From NCBI GenBank assembly GCA_019828545.1, contig JACVRA010000022.1, forward strand, positions 62,001 to 126,000: a DNA stretch of 64,000 nucleotides, given 5' to 3'. The notes below the pieces were generated by a model. It saw only the letters and a list, made by a program, of their open reading frames with translations, searched no databases and had not been told where the DNA came from. Each line of letters opens with the position of its first letter. Within the stretch, counting starts at the first letter, position 1. This DNA is from Paracamarosporium sp. OC-R06-R3 (Eukaryota > Ascomycota > Dothideomycetes > Pleosporales > Didymosphaeriaceae). This document shows positions 31,645 to 43,568 of this stretch, piece after piece. The position numbers and the translations under genes are program-made.

Positions 31645-32769
31645 TCACCGCTCAAACCACCCCGCCAACTCTTTCCTCAAGTCGCCCTCCTTCTTACCGA
31701 GCACTCTGATGCCTCTCTCAATACACGCTCGCTCCACCTCCCTCGCCTCCAGCGCCTGGAACCCTCCATCTCTCCTAATGAGCCAGTCGTCCTTCTGCAA
31801 ATACGCTATTCTGTTCCTCAGCCCATACCTCAGCAGCGCTTTCGGAGGCGTCATGAAAAGCCAATCCCATATCTTGGGCTGAACACCAAACCTTACATCC
31901 AGACTCAGCAGGGTGTATAAGTCCGCCTTATTCAACTCCTCCAACTTAACCGCCTGCGGCCTGATGTTCCCAGGATTCGTAGCGCCAGGCTTCCGGTCAC
32001 GCGCTACAAGGCGCGCGGCATCAATCGCAAGCCTCCTCTCCCTCTCCGACCTCCGCTGCTCCATCTTGCTCAACGTCCGTTGCACCTGCGATGGAATCCG
32101 GCACGTCTCCGGAACAACGGGAGTCAGATACAACGCCAGCAGCGGCAACCACTCCCCAAATAGCAACAACAGCACCGCAAAACCCGGTAACCTTAATCTA
32201 TCATTTCCACTCCGAAGCACGGTCTGCCATTCCGCGCGCGTCAGTACCGTATGCCATTGGTCTCGAGATTTTGCCTGCGAAGATGCCTTTGCGCGCAGCT
32301 TTTTCGCAATCTTGAGTGTGGCGCGAACGTTGGAGATACCTTGCTTGTAGAAGGTTATGTACGAGCGGCCGCAGCGCCAGAGGTATTTGATGTACAACTC
32401 GTTTCCCCTGGGAGGGACGTGTAATTCGGGTGCGTAGGTTTCAGGGGGTGGGTTGAGCTTTGCGCGGACTTGTGGGACGGGAGCCGTGAAGGGAGGAGAT
32501 TTCGTCGGGACGGAGGGTTTGGTGAGCTTTGTGGAGTAGGGCGGTGGAGCGGATTTACGGTGGGCTGCGGCGGTCGAGGCGAAGCGTATGTGCGGGTAGA
32601 GTGCGTGGATATTACATATTGGAGCATTCTGGGAGTGCCTATGGGGTTGTTCGTTTGAGGGGCGCGCGGTGCACGCGTAAGATAGTGTACGGCGACATTG
32701 CGATGTAAAAGCTGGTCGATATGACCTTGTCGGGGCCAATGAGAGATGTATTATGGGTCGCGACTTCAT
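31645..32769 (-). CDS. LETM1-like mitochondrial protein
   Basis: A single-exon gene of 374 residues. The N-terminus is rich in Arg/Ser/Thr and lacks acidic residues, as expected of a mitochondrial presequence. A membrane segment 'FAVLLLLFGEWLPLLALYL' (about 200-220) is followed by the LETM1-type region: 'KMEQRRSERERRLAIDAARL', 'LNKADLYTLLSLDVRFG', 'LRYGLRNRIAYLQKDDWLI' and a C-terminal 'ALEAREVERACIERGIRVLG'. Members of the LETM1-like group sit in the inner membrane and associate with mitochondrial ribosomes or act in cation/proton exchange. It is shorter than canonical LETM1/Mdm38 and probably belongs to a fungal LETM1-like subgroup. Confidence 0.8.
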   Translation of the reverse strand: MKSRPIIHLSLAPTRSYRPAFTSQCRRTLSYACTARPSNEQPHRHSQNAPICNIHALYPHIRFASTAAAHRKSAPPPYSTKLTKPSVPTKSPPFTAPVPQVRAKLNPPPETYAPELHVPPRGNELYIKYLWRCGRSYITFYKQGISNVRATLKIAKKLRAKASSQAKSRDQWHTVLTRAEWQTVLRSGNDRLRLPGFAVLLLLFGEWLPLLALYLTPVVPETCRIPSQVQRTLSKMEQRRSERERRLAIDAARLVARDRKPGATNPGNIRPQAVKLEELNKADLYTLLSLDVRFGVQPKIWDWLFMTPPKALLRYGLRNRIAYLQKDDWLIRRDGGFQALEAREVERACIERGIRVLGKKEGDLRKELAGWFER

Positions 32770-33406
32770 CGTGGATGGATATATACAGGTAGCATGCGGT
32801 ATTGTAAGGAACGACGGGCGAGAAGTGCGACGCGATGTCGACGGTAGGAAATCAATTACACGATGTCATCACACCTCGCGAATGCGCTAGCCTGTTTTGT
32901 GAAATCTATTTGATGTGCTAATGCGAATCACACCAATATCCACTGGCTTAATCATTCACATATTCAGAATGAACTCCGGAAGCTCCGTTGCATCCTGTCA
33001 TGTCTTTGCAACCGGTGTGCGGATTCCGACAAGTGGACATATGGTGATTTGGGACATCACTGGTGATATATACACTGTGCCCAAATCATGGATATGATAT
33101 TCACTGCTAACATCTTGAGCATCCTATACTATGGGAAGGAGGTTGTATCTGAAGATTGAGCAGCCCAATTGTGAGGCTTGCGGTGGGTATTTGTATACCG
33201 GTGTTACTACATGTTTTTCAGTATCATCCGTGCTTTCAATTCTCTAGCCAATTCTTTGCGCTGATTCCTCTGCACTGCAATCCTAGGAAGGAGCATACCC
33301 AATGCTAAATATCAGCTTTCTCCACCAGCATTCATCGGTTACGCGTGTCAAAATGCACGAAGATTTATCCCGGTCCCAAGCTGCCTCGAAAATGCCTTCG
33401 AGCTTG
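32770..33406. other. Intergenic region, no gene seen
   Basis: Promoter side of the LETM1-like gene and 3' flank of RPA34. Only short open frames without protein features. Confidence 0.45.
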
Positions 33407-34760
33407 CTACTTCTTCTCCTTTTTCTTCTCTTTCTTGGCCTTCTTTTCGTCTCTCCGTTGTTGTTCTTCAGCTGTCCTGTGCTTTTTGTGCTTCTGAACA
33501 GAGGATTCTGCCTCATCTTCTGCATTGCTTTGCTCGTGCTTTCGCTTCTTTTCCTTTCTCGCAGGTGGGTCAAACCCTTTAGGAATGCCTAAACCGGCAG
33601 GTTTTGGCGCTGGCGCATCATCTTCGCTATCTGAAAGACCCAACGTCGTTGGTGCGGAGTCTTCAAATCCGGACGGGAAGAAGCGCATCTTGAGGCCTTT
33701 CACCTGGGGTTTCACAGCTCGGATGGTAGACGCTGTGATTGATGCTGCAGCTTCAGAGCCGGTGTTTTGGTCGGCTTGCCTAGAGGTCAGTTTTGGCAAT
33801 TTGATGACTTGCTGCATGTGGAAGCTCTGCGATATGGGCGCGGGCACTGTGGACACGTTAAAAAGTGTGCGATAGATGAGACGAAGGGCACTAACCGGCT
33901 TTGTAGCCGTTCGGAACAGGAATCAAGAGCTCCCGCTCGCCCGCTCCAACTTCTGCTGGCGAGAAGCCGTAGCTTGTATCTTTGTGGTCCAGTACAGCCT
34001 CGCCATTCTGTGCCTTGTCCATTGCCAGTTGTGTGAGATCCTTCAGCGATACACCCTCAGGAGCCGTGATGTGCCATATTTGCTTTCCGTTGAGATTCTT
34101 GAAGATGTTTGCATTGGCCGAGGAAGCTGCTCGCTCTGTAGATGCAGCCTTGAAATCTTCGGGAGGTACGTAAGGTCGCGCTTGTTGGAACGTGACTGTT
34201 TGGGATTGCGATTGCGCAGGTCGGGTCTCCACTCGCTGAGTCGTTGGAGCTGCTTCTTCTTCTGAGTCGTCGCTTGAATCTTCCGAGCTACTGTCGCTAT
34301 CTTCCTTCTCTTTCCTTGAGGCTTCCCTCTGCTGCGCCTGCTTTATATCTGTTTCCGCATCATCGCTGCTCTCTTCCGAGCTGCTGGTCGCTGCGCCCTC
34401 CTCTTCTTCCGTAACTGGTTTTGGCTCGGGCTTCTTCGGGGCCACAGCCTTTTGGGCCGCTTGCTTTGGGGTATCTTTCTGCTTCTTCTTCGCTTCGGTC
34501 GCCGCTTTCACTGCGCCATTCGCCTTCGGTCTATGCACCGCAATGTTGGTCGCTGCCTTTGATTGCGTCGGGATTGGCTTTTGTGTGGCTTCGTCTGACG
34601 AGTCGTCGCTATCACCAACATACTCGTGGCTCAATTGGGTTGCTGCGGCCTTCTTTTTGGACTCGGGGAGGGGTATGGGAGTTTTCTTGGTGCTAGATGG
34701 TGTGGGTGTTTTTGTCTTTGAGCCGGGGAGCGGTACGGGGGTCTTCCGAGGTTTGCTCAT
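33407..34760 (-). CDS. RPA34: RNA polymerase I subunit Rpa34 (Rpa34.5) family
   Basis: Two exons (34760-33896 and 33846-33407), 49-nt intron (GTTAGT..CAG), 434 residues. The N-terminal 150 residues are low-complexity Lys/Pro/Ser and acidic Ser stretches. The conserved dimerisation fold reads 'NGKQIWHITAPEGVSLKDL', 'YGFSPAEVGAGERELLIPVP' and, in exon 2, 'HMQQVIKLPKL'. The C-terminus is the typical Lys-rich tail. Rpa34 pairs with Rpa49 as a TFIIF-like heterodimer on Pol I and supports rRNA transcription in the nucleolus. ATG 34760 is the first true ATG; the upstream open frame uses GTG. It is divergent from GRC3. Confidence 0.85.
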
Positions 34761-34959
34761 GGCGGCTGTGGCAGCATCACACACGCGCAAGGGAATGGTG
34801 AAGCTGTCGCGAAACTTTTTGGAAGATTCTGCCGCGGGAGGAGACACCGCCTTGAACGCGGGACGCGCTTGCCTGTTTAGTGCGCGCTAAAGAAAATGGT
34901 GAACATCAATCACATTATGTAGCGCGAATTGCACCTAAGCATTGCTTCACAACATCAAG
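34761..34959. promoter_or_regulatory. Bidirectional promoter of RPA34 and GRC3
   Basis: Only 199 bp separate the two start codons, so the genes must share control sequence. I looked for the yeast PAC and RRPE motifs of ribosome-biogenesis promoters and do not see clear matches. Confidence 0.65.
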
Positions 34960-37087
34960 ATGACTGGAAAAAGGAAGAGAGGCGAGGCCACTGCAAAAGA
35001 GGTACAGACATCAGGTAACAGACCCCGAATGACTATATCGATATAAGAAACTCACCGATGTAGCACCTCCAAATGGCACGCCAAAGCCAATGAGCGCCAT
35101 TGCAGCAGCAAGAATAAAGGCAGCGGCACCAATTTCTAATACGGACGGTCTGCGAGAGCCTCCCACAAGTCCACTTGCCGACTCATCAGCATCTGAAGCC
35201 GCAGAATCAGAAACCGAAGCCCCTTCTCTCATCCCGCAAAACTTCAAACTTAGCTCATGGCGCAAGTATGAGAGTAAAAACCAGACCAACGTTCTCTCCG
35301 ATACTCCTAAGGAGCTGACCATTGTCTTGGAGAAGCATGTTACCGCCTCTTTTGTCGGATGTTTTGATGTCAAAGTTCTTAAAGGGGCGGTAAATATCAA
35401 TGGCGCAAACCTAGGTGCTACGTCAAGAGGAAGCAAAGACGAACAAGGAGTGCATCGTGTATTTGTACCTTCTACGCACCCCATCACCAAGGTCAGGGGA
35501 CTAGATCGGACGAATCATGTTCAGATTCGAAGTTGTCGAGAGCCAACACATTTTGCAGATATCAATCCGCTCTTCGCTGAGATCTGGGGTGGAAACGTGG
35601 AGAGCAACAAAGGTAGATCATTCACCGGAGTAGGTTCCCACAGAAATATCAAAACTACCTCGAAAACGCTGCTAACTCTCACTCAGGTATTGGAATCGGA
35701 TGATGACCCTTTAAAGCGGCCCCTGGCCCCAGAGCAGGCACCAGAAGACTGGCTCCGCTCCATAGAGGACATTTCCATTGCCGCATCTGTGACCCTCATC
35801 GTCGGCCGTCCAACGTCCGGCAAGTCGACCTTCGCAAAAAGATTGCTAAACCGCTATCTCACCGGTTTTGGTAAGACGGCTAAGCCCGTCCCCGCAGTCT
35901 GCTACCTGGACTTAGACTCCAGTTCACCCGAATATACGCCTCCTGGCCAGATTTCCCTGGTCGTAGTGCGGGAACTAAATCTCGGGCCCGCATTCACGCA
36001 TCCCGCTAATGTTCCTGGTCGTTCGGATGCGAATGAAACGATAGCTGCCCACGCGCTTCCTCATCACGGCCTCACGAACTACGAAGAGTACTTCAGTGCT
36101 TGCGCAGAAGACCTCTTCCAAACGTACCAAAACCTGCGATTAGACGGCCCAACACCCCCCTTGATCATAAACACGCCAGGAGAGCTCTACACCTCGCACT
36201 TCCCGCTCATACAAAAGCTCACCACAGCCACAAAACCAAACAGCGTGATACATTTCGGCGACAAATCCTCCATCGACGAAGAAACCGCCGCGAAACTTCA
36301 CGACCTCCAAACCCTATCTCAAAAAATACACTACAAACTCCACGAGCTCGCCGCCCAACCACCCGTTGCGCCACCCACGCGAACACCCGCCGAGCTCAGA
36401 GCCATGCAAACAACATCCTACTTCCACCTCACGGGCTTCTCCCCCACCTCGCACCACCCCACATACACGTCCTCCCCCCTCACAACCCTCACCCCCTGGA
36501 CCTTCTCCTACAAAGAAACTCCAACCCGCACCCAAGACCTAATCGGCATCCTCCCCCTCTTCGACCCCGTCTCCCCCACGCACCTCCTATCCGCACTAAA
36601 CGGCACGACCATCCACATCCTCACGAGCGCCTCCGCGCCCACAAAAGCCCTCTTCTCCACCCTCCCCGTCACGCCAAAATCACACATCCCCTACTTCCCC
36701 CCCAGCGAGCAATCACGCATGACGCACCCCCTTCCCCCATACTCGACAACCCTCGTCTGCACCGCGCTCCTCCGCTCCATCGACCCTCAATCCAGCACTC
36801 TGCACGTCCTCGTCCCGAAGCCGTACGAGTCGCTGCTTGGCGGCCTGGAGCCTGGATGCACGGTTTTCGTGGCAGGGTGCTGCGATACGCCCGAGTGGGC
36901 GTACACGGAAGATGCGTATGCGGGGGTTGCGCGGCGGAGGCGGGACTTGGGGGATAAGGCGAGGTTTGCGAGCGAGGATGTGTTGGTGGAGGGGTTGGAG
37001 GGAGGGCCTTGGGTCGCGGGGAAGGCGGCGGTCGAGGGATTGGGGTATTTGAATGCTGTGAGGAGGGTGAGGAGGTTTCTTGGGTAG
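34960..37087 (+). CDS. GRC3: Grc3, polynucleotide 5'-hydroxyl kinase
   Basis: Two exons (34960-35014 and 35064-37087), 49-nt intron (GTAACA..TAG), 692 residues. The first exon encodes 'MTGKRKRGEATAKEVQTS', a basic nuclear leader. Walker A 'GRPTSGKST' is at about 266-274; the family block 'YLDLDSSSPEYTPPGQ' follows, then the 'HHGLTNYEEYFSACAEDLF' region. Grc3 phosphorylates 5'-OH RNA ends and works with the nuclease Las1 in ITS2 removal during 60S assembly. It also helps Pol I termination in yeast. A GTACAG site before the chosen donor would give the wrong phase, which decides the splice site. Confidence 0.92.
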
Positions 37088-38176
37088 GGTAGGGTAGAGG
37101 GAGGGAGGTGTGTAGGAGGTACTATTGTTGTAGGATGAGGGGTGGGCTACTCTTGTAACGTGTATGCTAGGGCTTGATGGACTAGGAAATTTTAAATCGA
37201 AGTTTGAGCAGTAGTCGAACCGGTGAAAGAAGTATACTCCCCGTGTGGCGCACCCACGCATACCACTGTACGCATCAATTCACAACGTGCTCAGTAAATA
37301 TTTAGCACACCAATTTCACGCCTTCCATCCTCCACACCAAGTCAGCTAAAACGTCAAACCCCCTGCACTGGAACAAAAATCTGATCATTGCACTCACGAC
37401 AACTAACACTTTGTTTCGTACAGATAACTCTACACTACGACCCGAGCCATTGACCAGAACTAACCCAACCCACATATCTACCAATCAGCCCCCACTCCTA
37501 CGAGTACAAGAAATGCCGCCGGTGTGTACCAATGCAGCGCCGACGCAAAAAGGGCACGAGAAGAAAAACATCAAAAACAATTTCCCGAAAATTGCTCCAT
37601 CCAAATGCACCGATTCCTCCAGCAAGTTCACCTCGCCTCATTGCAAAGGAGTATGACGGCTATTCCTCCTTTGCATGTTATGAGGAAGCGCATGTGGTGA
37701 AGGAACAAACTGGGGACAGTTGAGCTTGGTGATTGAAGAAGGGACAATAATGCTAACAAATTTGCAACTCGCACCAGGTCCGATAGGATGGTTTTCGTAA
37801 GAGCACACCGGGTAGTCGGTATCTTGTTGAGCTGATGCTGAAAAGGGCAGAAGGACGAGATACAGTTTCAGATCCACGGGAAACAAATCGCCTGGTACTC
37901 GCTAAAACCATCACCATGATGAAAGGCTCGTTGGCACAGAATCCAGATGTGACCTGTGCAAATATACTAGAAAAGACGCATTTGTCGATGGGTAAAAAGT
38001 AATGCAAGTACTCAACGTGGGCATCCTAGGCGAGCCGTGCACTACATCGGGGTAGAGGGACGATGCAGTGCCTGAAGGTAGAACCGGTGAGTTTGGTAGA
38101 CCAGGATGGCCGGGAAACAGGATGTCGAAGGAGGTTGACAAAAGCGTGTTCAATGCTTAGCGTCGGAAGCACGCCC
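37088..38176. other. Intergenic region with one weak gene candidate
   Basis: No established gene. A two-exon open frame on the plus strand (37513-37650 joined to 37787-38002, GTATGA donor, GCTAAC branch-like site, TAG acceptor) could encode about 117 residues, ending 'TMMKGSLAQNPDVTCANILE' and 'KTHLSMGKK'. I do not recognise it and treat it as unproven. Confidence 0.2.
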
Positions 38177-40825
38177 TCAGCGCTGGTATTTAGCCAGCTG
38201 TGCCATGATTTCCGCCATGTCTGGCACCTTACCCCCCTGTGCCGGTTGACCGGTGTATTGCGTATCCTGAGGTGGCATATATGGGTTGGCGGTCGGCGGG
38301 TTTCCCAGTGCCTGGGCAGCTGGCTGCGGTTGTTGATGTTGATAGGGAGCGGGATATTGTGGTGCTGTCGATGGATTATACACAGGGGCCGCGGCAGGAC
38401 TTGAGACAGAACTTAACAAGCGTGCAAGATCAGGTGTGATTGCAGCAGGTTGCACTTGCGGTATCTGTGGCGCACCGTTGCCGGACATGGCTCCAAGAAG
38501 CTGGGACAAGCTGTTCGGATCTAGAGTAGAGATGAGATTGGACAGATTTGCCGGATTCGGTGCGTTGGTCGCCGGTACAGGAAGAGCATAAGGATTTGTG
38601 GCAGGAGCAGTGTACGTTTGACCGTATGTAGATGGTGTAGGCTGCTGCACAGGGAAGGAGGCACTTTTCTGTTTCGCATCAGCCACGAGTGCGACGGCCG
38701 TCGGCGGGTCCAGGTCGGTGTACTCGTTGAATTGGACATTATCGTTACCGCCTCTCCGATCGAAAAGTTGCACGTTGATCTTGCCTCTCGCCATGGAGCT
38801 GGTGTTTAGTCTGACGATTGCGAGAACACCTTCCATGATCTGTCGCCTGACGACAGCATGTTCGTTCAGTCTTGGGCTTAAGATGAGTACATTGATGCGT
38901 AGACTTGCACGCTCAAAGGTATCCTCGACCCAGCGAATGAAATCACGCGGAAGTCCTTCGTTTAGCACTAGGACCTGCACATCAGGAACCTCATGTGGGG
39001 CTCGAAATGGGAGCGGTAAGTCAGGAGTCGAGGCTCTTCGCGGCGACGGACTACGATATCGACGAGGCGACCTGGAAGTACTGCGTCGACGCCGGTATCT
39101 ATCGGGACTGGGATCTCTCACACGATAACCCTGGCCCCTGCGAGGCGAGGGGGATCGCGTGGGTCGGTAGTCGTCTCGGAACCGCCGATTATCAGCTGGA
39201 GAGAGCGGGTTTGTGTTTCGACTACTGCGATTATAGTCAGGAGAGCGTGAACGCCGACGTTGTGCATTGCGGTCCGTATCGGCCTTTTTGGTGTTTCGCT
39301 GCGGTTTAGAGATTTCAAGATCTGACTATGTTAGACTATGCACAATATACAATCGTGGAACAAGCATTGAGCATTCTATGCCGCCTTGAGATGAGCGACA
39401 TAGAGGGTGGCTCTGCTCAAATTTTTGTTCCTTTACTGTGAGATTCTGGAGAGGACTTACGCATCTTCCTTCCGCGCACCTGTTGCCCCTGTTCGGCTCG
39501 TAGAGCACGCGAACATGATTCGGCATCAAGGAACTGAACAAAACCATACGCCTGCTTAATCGATATTTGTGCGAGGTCACCATGGCGGTGAAATCGGTGG
39601 AATATGTCTCGTTTCGTAACCTTTTCAGTGGGTAGATTGCCTATACATAAGATTAGCGGGGTTCAGGGCGGTCACAAGGACGCCATGATCGAGCGTTGGC
39701 CTAGGATGAACATTACAAACGCAGACTGTACGGGCAACAGTGCCGTGCCTGGCACTGACTAGAGTACAGCCTGCCTTTGTAGCTGGATAGACCTTTGGAG
39801 GCCCCCTAGTCCGATAGTGTGTGCTTACCAATGAAGAGCCTAGATCCCATTGGAAATTGATCCCATTGTCCATCTGTGACAAACCGGCGTTCTTGCTCCA
39901 GGAAGTCTTCGTACTTCTTGTTCACCTCTGGAGGCCATCGAGAGTCCTCGTCATCTCCGAGGGATCCGCTACGGAGGAAGTCTTGCGACTGCCGCTGGCC
40001 GTAGCCCGAAGTGCCAGAGCCTGTAGTTGGACTTGTTTTATCAGGAGCTCTGACACTTCCCTGTGCGTTCAACGGCGGAATTGAGGTGGAGCCTCGGTGG
40101 CTGCTGTGCGGATGGAAGGACCGGATATCATCGTTGGGATTGTAGTTCGGATGAGTCGACGGTTTCTCTTGCGGCGGCGGTCGTGGAGGTAGGTGAGGGG
40201 CGGCAGGGAGCGAGGAGGGAGCATTTGTGGATTGCTGATTGGGCTGGGGAGGCACATTGGGCGGCGCATATTGGCTAGAACCCGCGCCGTTCGCTGGAGT
40301 TGACAACTGGTCAAGCAGAGCCTGGACATCGACGCTGGCGACACTGGGAGACTGGGCTTGGATGTTCTGCTGGCTTGCATAGGCGTTGGGGTTAAAGGCA
40401 TACGAGTTGCGGTTGTCTTGAGCAGGCGCATGGTTTGCGTCACTAAATGAGGCTGAAGGCTGTGAGAAATTGTGCATTGCAGTTGTATCTTGCTGACCAG
40501 TCTGCCCTTGCGCCGTGTATCCTGGGGGCACACGCGGCATCTCGCCCACGCCTACAGCGGGCGCAATCTGGGCGTTCTGGGAGGCATCGGCGTAGTACGA
40601 CGTGGAGGAGTGGGCGCTCGGCGTCTGTGTCTGCTGCGGGTACTGCTGGTATGAGGCGGGTGTACCTATGCTCAGAGCGGGCTCGCCGAGCATGGGGTCC
40701 ATCTGCTTCTCTAGGATAGGGATATTTGAGGGCGACGGATGATGGAGGGGCTTGGGTGACTCAGGCGTAAGGGTGTTGCCGCGAAAATGGTGCGCGTCTT
40801 CTGGAGGGCTTGGACTTGATCGCAT
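38177..40825 (-). CDS. NAB3: Nab3-like RRM protein (nuclear poly(A)-RNA-binding, Nrd1 complex)
   Basis: Three exons (40825-39829, 39640-39461, 39321-38177) give 773 residues. The first 320 residues are Gln/Pro/Ser-rich and disordered, followed by 'NKKYEDFLEQERRFVTDGQW'. The RRM is assembled only after splicing: RNP2 'LFIGNL' spans intron 1, RNP1-like 'AYGFVQF' is in exon 2, and 'HLEISKPQRN' follows intron 2. Then come an Arg/Ser-rich stretch ('SPSPRRGQGYRVRDPSPDRY') and 'PDVQVLVLNEGLPRDFIRWV', an aminoacyl-tRNA-synthetase anticodon-binding-like domain seen in Nab3-type proteins. The C-terminus is Gln/Pro-rich. Nab3 directs termination and decay of noncoding RNAs with Nrd1-Sen1. Confidence 0.85.
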
Positions 40826-41307
40826 GTATGCGGAGCCAGGCGCAAGGCGCGTCTAGGGCGAGCCGCTGCCTCAATACATCTACAAAGCTGCGCGCACACA
40901 GCGACAGGCGGGAGGAGGCAGGTAGTACGCGCGCAGGCGGGCGGGGTCTGTGTCTGTACGAGCAGTTGGTCAGTATGCAAGTTTCCACTCAGGCAGCGCG
41001 GCACGGCGGGCAACGGGCGATGTGGGACGGGCGCAGGGCGGAAGAGAAGAGAAAAGGCCACACGGGCGCGAGCGTTCAGGGTGAAGGTGGCAATGGGGGA
41101 AGCAGAGGTGAAGAGGCAGGCAGGAGGCGGTTGAGGCAGGAGCGTGGTGGGGAGATGACACAAGCGGAACGAGCAGCTTTTCTTCGTCCTGCTTGCCCCG
41201 AGGAGCTCTAGAGCCGCTTATCTAACGCGCCCTCGAGCCTCGAGCGCCCACACGCTGCGCGCTGCTCCTCGAGGCCGCCTTGCACCGCAGCGACTCGACG
41301 ACACAGC

Positions 41308-41976
41308 ATGCTGCGAGCGCGCATCCCCGCTTCTTGTGCCCGCCGCCTCTCGCTGCCGGGCGCGCTCTTCGTCCGCTTTGCCTCGGGCAGGACCACCCGC
41401 GAGGCGAGCCCTGACGAGCTCCACGCCGCGCGCCAGTGGCTCGCGCAGCTGCATGCAGAGACGATTCCCAGGAGCATTGGCGAATTGTCCTTCAGCAGGT
41501 CGTCCGGCCCCGGCGGCCAGAATGTCAACAAGTATGCACCATGCTCGCATCTCTTTCGGCGCCAGACTAAACATGTTCAAGAGTGAATTCTAAAGCTACT
41601 TTGAAGGTGCCTCTCGATGCACTCCTGCGTCACGTGCCCACCGCTCTTCACCGCGAGCTGGCGTCGTCTCGCTATGTCGCCGAGCGCTCCGCTGCCCTCG
41701 TCATCCAGGCCGACGACAGCCGCAAGCAGAATGACAACGCCCACAGCTGCTACAAGAGGCTCTACGAAGCCCTCGTCGAGGCCGGCGAGGCTGCTATCCC
41801 CGGCGAGACGTCAGCCGACCAAGCCAAACACGTCAAGGATCTGTACGACCTCATCACTGCATCGAGATGCCTGACTGACGCACCGCAGACAAAAGTCCGA
41901 CAACGAGCGGCGGCTGAAGGGCAAGAAGCAGCACAGCGCCAAGAAGAGCTCACGAAGAAGTCGCGGCGACGATTGA
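41308..41976 (+). CDS. PTH4: Mitochondrial peptidyl-tRNA hydrolase / release factor, ICT1-PTH4-like
   Basis: Three exons (41308-41531, 41582-41842, 41889-41976) give 190 residues. The N-terminus ('MLRARIPASCARRLSLPGAL') is a mitochondrial presequence. The catalytic loop is 'SRSSGPGGQNVNK', with the GGQ motif; intron 1 falls inside the last Lys codon, and exon 2 continues 'VNSKATLKVPL'. The third exon encodes the basic tail 'QKSDNERRLKGKKQHSAKKS' that inserts in the ribosome mRNA channel. It is read in a different frame from the open frame that runs on past 41842, and that frame shift is what places intron 2 (46 nt, CTGAC branch). ICT1-type proteins rescue stalled mitochondrial ribosomes. Confidence 0.9.
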
Positions 41977-42177
41977 TGTGCACGCTAAGGCCGATCCCGC
42001 TGATCCAGGGTATATAACGCGTCCGAATCGACCAGTCGGTATCATGGTATCAAAAATACATCGCCACGTCGCATGCATCTACTTCCGTTTCCGAAGGAAA
42101 CCTTGACAGCTGTCATCGCGTCGCAGTCATCTGACCACCAAAGGATTGGCGCCGATAACGACATACCGACTCGGCAC

Positions 42178-43568
42178 TCAGGTGTCCAAAGCAGCTTGAA
42201 GCTGCTGCAGGCGCTCATTGGTGCCCAATCGCTTCATGCTTGTTTGGACCAAATACTTTGCATCCTCTTTCTTCCCCTCTCTTTTCAACGTCTCAGCCAG
42301 TGTCGCAATGCTGTCTCCAGTACCATCTCCAGTTTCCTCCAAAAACCCGGTGAATTTCCGCAATTGCGATGATAACACTTTCCTGACGACTGGATCCATA
42401 CCTTCTGCTGATCGTATCGATAGTAGGATTTGTCGGAGGGCGACTCCCGATAAGTGACGCTTGTAGTTGGGGTGCTGTGCAATAGCGGCGTTGAGTGTGT
42501 CCAGGGAGCCTCGGAGCACCGTCGGAAATTCGGGCGATGCTGGGTGAAGACCGAAGAACGGCAAGCGGAAAGCACATGCAGCTGCCTGGACAGTCTCTGC
42601 AGCATTTTGACGCAGGAATTCCTGGACATGCTGTAGAATGCGCGTGACACTGGATACCTGGTCGAATTCGGCAAACATGTCGAAGAACCTTTCTGCAAGC
42701 GCAGCTTTGCCGTTGAATTGCTTCATAGCGGAATCGAAGACTGCCATGGGTATAGCTCCTGTTAAAACTGGCGCAGAGGCAAGGGCTTGCAGAGCCACCT
42801 CGTCTACACCATCGTCCTTGTTCAAGCTGGGGTTCACGTCTTCGGCCGTTATTTCTGGAAGAGCGATCATATCCTCGTCTTCATTGTCTTGTTTCTGCTC
42901 CTTCTTCGTGCGATCGACATCCAGTCCTAGAATCTTTCTCCGTCCCGCAATCTTGCCGATATAGATCGTCTCCAGCTTCGCGTATTCAATCCACAACTGT
43001 TCTGAGCTTTTGCAGAACCTCAACCCTCGCTGCATGTAGCTGCGTGCATCTGTGATGTCTGCTTGGCTTTCCATGAAGTAGTTTGCTGCGTATATCCATA
43101 GTTCTGGCTTCGTGGGGTGCAGGCGCACGACCTGGGTGAATATCTCGTTCAGTCTCTTGAAAGCCTTGTCCTTGCGCGCGAACTCGATATACTGCATCCA
43201 TAGGCCCAAATCACCCGAGAACTTCTTCGTACCGCGATTGTAAAGGGAGTATATCGTTCGTTGGCCGCTACCACGGTATCGCACGCCCAATCGCTTTATG
43301 CGTTTCCGCCGCAGCGCGTCTACATTTTTCTCGAACTCGATATAACGCAACCAGTCAGAAGAGTGCGAGCCGCGAGCATTGACAATATGCTCAAAATCCG
43401 AACGTTTTCTTGCTATCGAACCGATCTCTTCCTGGCACAGGTTAGCATGATTTCAAAGGCTGCGCTTGGGCTACCAACTCGCGAGAAGACCTGTTTCTGC
43501 TCGAGCTTATTGAGCTCTTCGGCAGACTGCTCAAGAAAGAAGCGTGCCTTGTCGCTTGGCCCCGACAT
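42178..43568 (-). CDS. UTP6: Utp6, U3 snoRNP / SSU processome protein
   Basis: Two exons (43568-43479 and 43431-42178), 47-nt intron (GTTGGT..CAG), 447 residues. The N-terminal Utp6 block is split by the intron: 'FFLEQSAEELNKLEQKQVFS' then 'EEIGSIARKRSDFEHIVNAR'. HAT (half-TPR) repeats follow: 'WLRYIEFEKNVDALRRKR', 'LWMQYIEFARKDKAFKRLN', 'LWIYAANYFMESQADITDAR'. Utp6 belongs to the UTP-B subcomplex of the small-subunit processome, acting in 18S rRNA processing in the nucleolus. It is tail-to-tail with the PTH4-like gene and divergent from CWH43 (235 bp). Confidence 0.92.

Noticed and set aside
36100..36957. 285-codon plus-strand frame
   Set aside because: Lies inside GRC3 in another frame; His/Pro/Arg-rich composition is typical of a shifted frame of CCN-rich codons.
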